In this document: one piece after another, positions 61,249 to 64,000 of the stretch
How positions within the stretch are numbered: position 1 is the first letter of the stretch
How the letters are laid out: every line of letters begins with the position of its first letter
Origin: Diphasiastrum complanatum
Taxonomy: Eukaryota > Streptophyta > Lycopodiopsida > Lycopodiales > Lycopodiaceae
Direction: 5' to 3'
NCBI GenBank assembly: GCA_029204225.1
Contig: CM055104.1
Location: 54,912,538-54,976,537 of the forward strand
DNA: 64,000 nt
Translations under genes and position numbers: made by a program
The notes under the pieces: model-generated
Databases searched by the model: none
What the model saw: only the letters and a program-made list of their open reading frames with translations
What the model was told of the DNA's origin: nothing

Positions 61249-62224
61249 GGATCGTAGTCTCTTGAACTGCGTGGGTGTTAACTACTCTCCCACATGCACT
61301 ATCCTTTCTTCTTCTCCTAGTTCCGCAAGATTCATCGGCTGTGTTCGCACAGGTCCCTCGAAGACTTGTTCCACTGGTGCCTGACCTTGATCAAATTCTC
61401 GTTGGGCTTGCGGCATCATGATTACCACGTTGTCCAACGTATAATTCTTGAAAGTATGAGGCATCTCATGAACTGGAGCTTGTCGAGATTCCTCTTTCAG
61501 CATATTGATCTTGGCCCGACTGGTCATTTTTTTATTTTCTGTCACTTATGTAGAAGATGACACTGTATCTGAGTCCAACTTGATTGACTTTAAGGAATCC
61601 AACACCTTCTTTTTGCTCTTTTTTGTCATTTTGGTGGGTTCATCCTTGTTGTCTTTCTTCGGGACTGTTGTGACATTCGCCTCATGGTTGCGAATATCAA
61701 CGTTTATTGTAGCTATTGTCTCTTCGGGTAGGTCACTCCATCAGATAACCTGGTTGTAGTGTTACTTCAACTGATTCTTCTTATTCATAGGTGCCTTGGG
61801 TGGATCGGTCTTTGAGACTTTCGCCATAGCAGACTTTTGTGGTGGTTGAGCTGATACCTTCTTGGTTCCGTAACGATCTGGGTCTATGTGGTGTAGGACC
61901 TATTCATCAGTTAGCTCAACCTCCTTATTATAAGTTAGAGCATGTTGCCAAGGGACTAGATCATCGTCCACTGGGTTCTCAATAGGCTCTGCTGACAGCC
62001 ATGCGACATTTATCATATTCACCCCAAATGTGATTGGTGTGTCCATAGTGTAACATTTGGGTGAAGATGTACTCGGTTTTGGATCTGATTCATATTGATA
62101 TGCCTGGTAGTCAATAGTTGCTAATGCATCTATCCATCTCATGACATCCGTCTCTGAATGATAGTGACCTCCCTTGGTTGGCCTTGGGCAATCAATCGTA
62201 TGATCTATCATGGATGATCCATCA

Positions 62225-62752
62225 TCAGCCTTGGGTGCAATAGGTTTCACCGCCCATGACCACAAAAGTAATCACAAACTGCATGCCTACTATCTTTACG
62301 GGAATATCGGCAACTACACCTTTTGGTTTCACACATGATTGATCTGCTAGCTTGATGGCGAATCTGGCTGGCTTCAATCCTTGTAAACCCCATTTTTTAT
62401 ATAAAGTAGTGGAGATCAGATTGACACCCGATCCTCCATCTACCACTGCTGCCTCATCCTCGTATCTCTTGTGTTTGATTGGCAAAGTGATGTTGTGTTC
62501 CTCACTTTCCCATGCTCCTCCGATGTGGAGGACGTTACTTGTTTCATCATAGCCCGCACAATATATGGGCTCAGGCGCTACTGGCTCCTCATCCGCTTTG
62601 GCCCATTCAGCTAGAAGGCTTTTCACTTGTGGTGCAATCCGCAGTAGTTCTCCGAGTGGTAAACTAACATGGCTTGACAACAAAAGTGTGAGCCTTTCAG
62701 TGCGTGGTTCCTCGGGCTCCACCATGTGAAAAGGTGGTTCATGTTGGTGCAA
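62225..62752 (-). pseudogene. Element F retropepsin region
   Basis: Open frame of 175 codons with AVVDGGSGVNLISTTLYKKW, the gypsy protease active site D-G-G/S-G-V-N, then LADQSCVKPKGVVADIPVKI and FVVMGGETY. The LLGRPW motif normally following is missing, so the protease end is damaged. A linker ORF (62265-61900) and a second (61545-61282) lead to RT. Confidence 0.78.
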
Positions 62753-62833
62753 CCGATCATTCTGATCAGTGCTCAGTGGTAAGCCCGCTTGCGGTTCCCG
62801 TTCGGTGCCAATTGGAGAATCTGTGGGATTGTC

Positions 62834-63998
62834 TCATTCTTGCTCTTTTTCCTCCTCTTGTGCTTTTTGTACCCAGTGTCTTATTTTCTGGTACTGCCTT
62901 CTCTCTTTCCTCACATTTGGATATGGCACTGAAGTTGAGGGTTGGTCGTCAGTGACCGATGGTGGTGGTGAGGGAGCCACTTCCTTCCTCTTATGTGCTT
63001 GCGTAATAGCTAACACAGGAGCGTGGTCTTGTCGACCTTTTGATGGCATCCCTGCTGGAACTGCTGGTTGTTGTATGGCAATGAGGTTAAGAGGTGCACT
63101 GGTTCCATGTTTAAATGGACAATTCTTGAAATAGTGTCCATAACCGCAATCTTGGTAGGAGGTTGTATATTGTCCCTTGTAGGGACATTCTGCAATCCTA
63201 TGTCCTTCGCCGCATCAGTAGCAACCGTAATTTCTTCCACCTTGACGTTGAGTTTGAGCTGCATAGGCCGAAACATATTCATTTATGGCAGGATCCATAA
63301 ATGGTTCATCTGGTCTGTACCACTACTGCTGCTCAAATTGAGGTGTCATTTGCATCTCTTGTCCCGCTACTGTCAGATTTACATGGGCCACTTGTTGATT
63401 GGCTGGACCTAGTGTAGCAGGTAAGGCCATGCATTGTGGTTGATTGGGTGCGCCATACCTTGGTGCCGCGTTAGGTGCCCCTTGATGATAAGGATAAGAA
63501 GTATGATAAGGACTTCTCTTCTGTTGAACAACCTTGGGATTAAATGGGCAAAATGTCGTATCGTGCGATGTTGCATTGCACAGATGGCAGAATCTATGTG
63601 TCAGTCTCAAATTTTGCTTTAGGACTGGACACTCGTTCGTTGTATGGTTTTGCGTGCATAGTGAACACCGTACATTTTCTCATCGAGGATACTGTAGCTG
63701 GTTTGGTTCCGGTTGATGTGGAGTTACTGCTATAATTCCCTGTAAGGCCTTCAGTTTTTGGTCAAAATGCACTGTAAGTTGCTCCATCTGTTGTTTGTGT
63801 AATTTTGTCATTTGCTCCAACAACAGTCTGTGGATAGAGCGGATGCGTTTGATGATGATGATGCAATCGAGGGAGTAGTAGTGTGGGTGGAAGGATATTC
63901 GTCGTCAGATCCCTCATTCTCTTCCCTGATGGCATCTTCCATAGCTTCTTGCAGAGTAGCGTACTGCTCCCGTCGTTTCAATTCTCTTCTGATGCTTC
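62834..63998 (-). pseudogene. Element F gag C-terminal part
   Basis: Starts outside the window. Reads AMEDAIREENEGSDDEYPST, then a CCHC knuckle C-HL-C-NATS-H-DTTF-C (63590-63550), a Pro/Gln/Tyr-rich spacer, and two further Cys/His knuckles (GEGHRIAECPYKG, CGYGHYFKNCPFKHG, about 63215-63105). A Lys/Glu-rich tail ends at 62834. Frameshifts near 63320 and 63100 and a stop inside the second knuckle. Confidence 0.78.
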
Positions 63999-64000
63999 GT

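Larger units (their letters stand above)
58573..64000 (-). mobile_element. Ty3/gypsy element F, truncated by the window edge
   Basis: Minus strand order: gag (from beyond 64000), protease, linker, RT, RNase H, integrase, ending near 58573. Integrase after RNase H defines Ty3/gypsy. No chromodomain or LTR was seen at the 3' side. It shares the (A)IREE-EGSDDE gag motif with element E, so both belong to one family in opposite orientations. Confidence 0.85.

Overview
The window is nuclear DNA of a land plant. One conserved plant-type gene is cut into 14 exons by long TE-filled introns, and almost everything else is decayed retrotransposon. LTR elements carry the plant initiator-Met-tRNA primer site TGGTATCAGAGC, the gene has GT-AG introns, and its promoter side carries telobox motifs (AAACCCTA). 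Intron size, TE density and very long (CT)n tracts suggest a large, repeat-rich genome. A fern or other non-flowering plant is possible, but the sequence alone does not settle this.

The one host gene I can support is AQR (Aquarius / EMB2765-type intron-binding spliceosomal helicase) on the minus strand, 32763 down to 8432. I could place 14 coding exons with GT-AG borders and closing reading phase, giving about 1482 residues, close to the usual length of the family. Its introns hold a LINE cluster (intron 5), a Tourist-like MITE and an old direct duplication (intron 8), and a LINE tail, copia remnant and TIR element (intron 2). None of these interrupts an exon.

Layout: 190-1300, inverted copia scraps. 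1390-5734, a degenerate Ty1/copia element (copia-A). 5735-8431, gene-free, with a near-perfect hairpin. 8432-32763, AQR with intronic TEs. 32780-33064, duplicated telobox promoter segment. 33382-34300, two retroelement scraps. 34301-35899, nothing recognised. 35900-38625, copia-D pol. 38640-39429, LINE fragment. 39430-41660, LTR-like sequence with a CT/CA tract and a GCATGTCA array. 41705-52166, copia-C, split at 43690 by a complete non-coding LTR element (43695-50224, 5-bp target duplication). 52167-52872, LINE 3' end with SSR tail. 52880-56370, Ty3/gypsy element E (+). 56317-58560, an unassigned plus-strand ORF region. 58573-64000, Ty3/gypsy element F (-), running off the window.

The strongest unusual theme is a LINE family tied to (CT)n microsatellites: three copies end in the same short 3' UTR running directly into (CT)n or (TTC)n(CT)n, and the intronic LINE block has CT tracts on both sides. 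I found no intact mobile-element ORF; all gag/pol genes carry stops, frameshifts or deletions.
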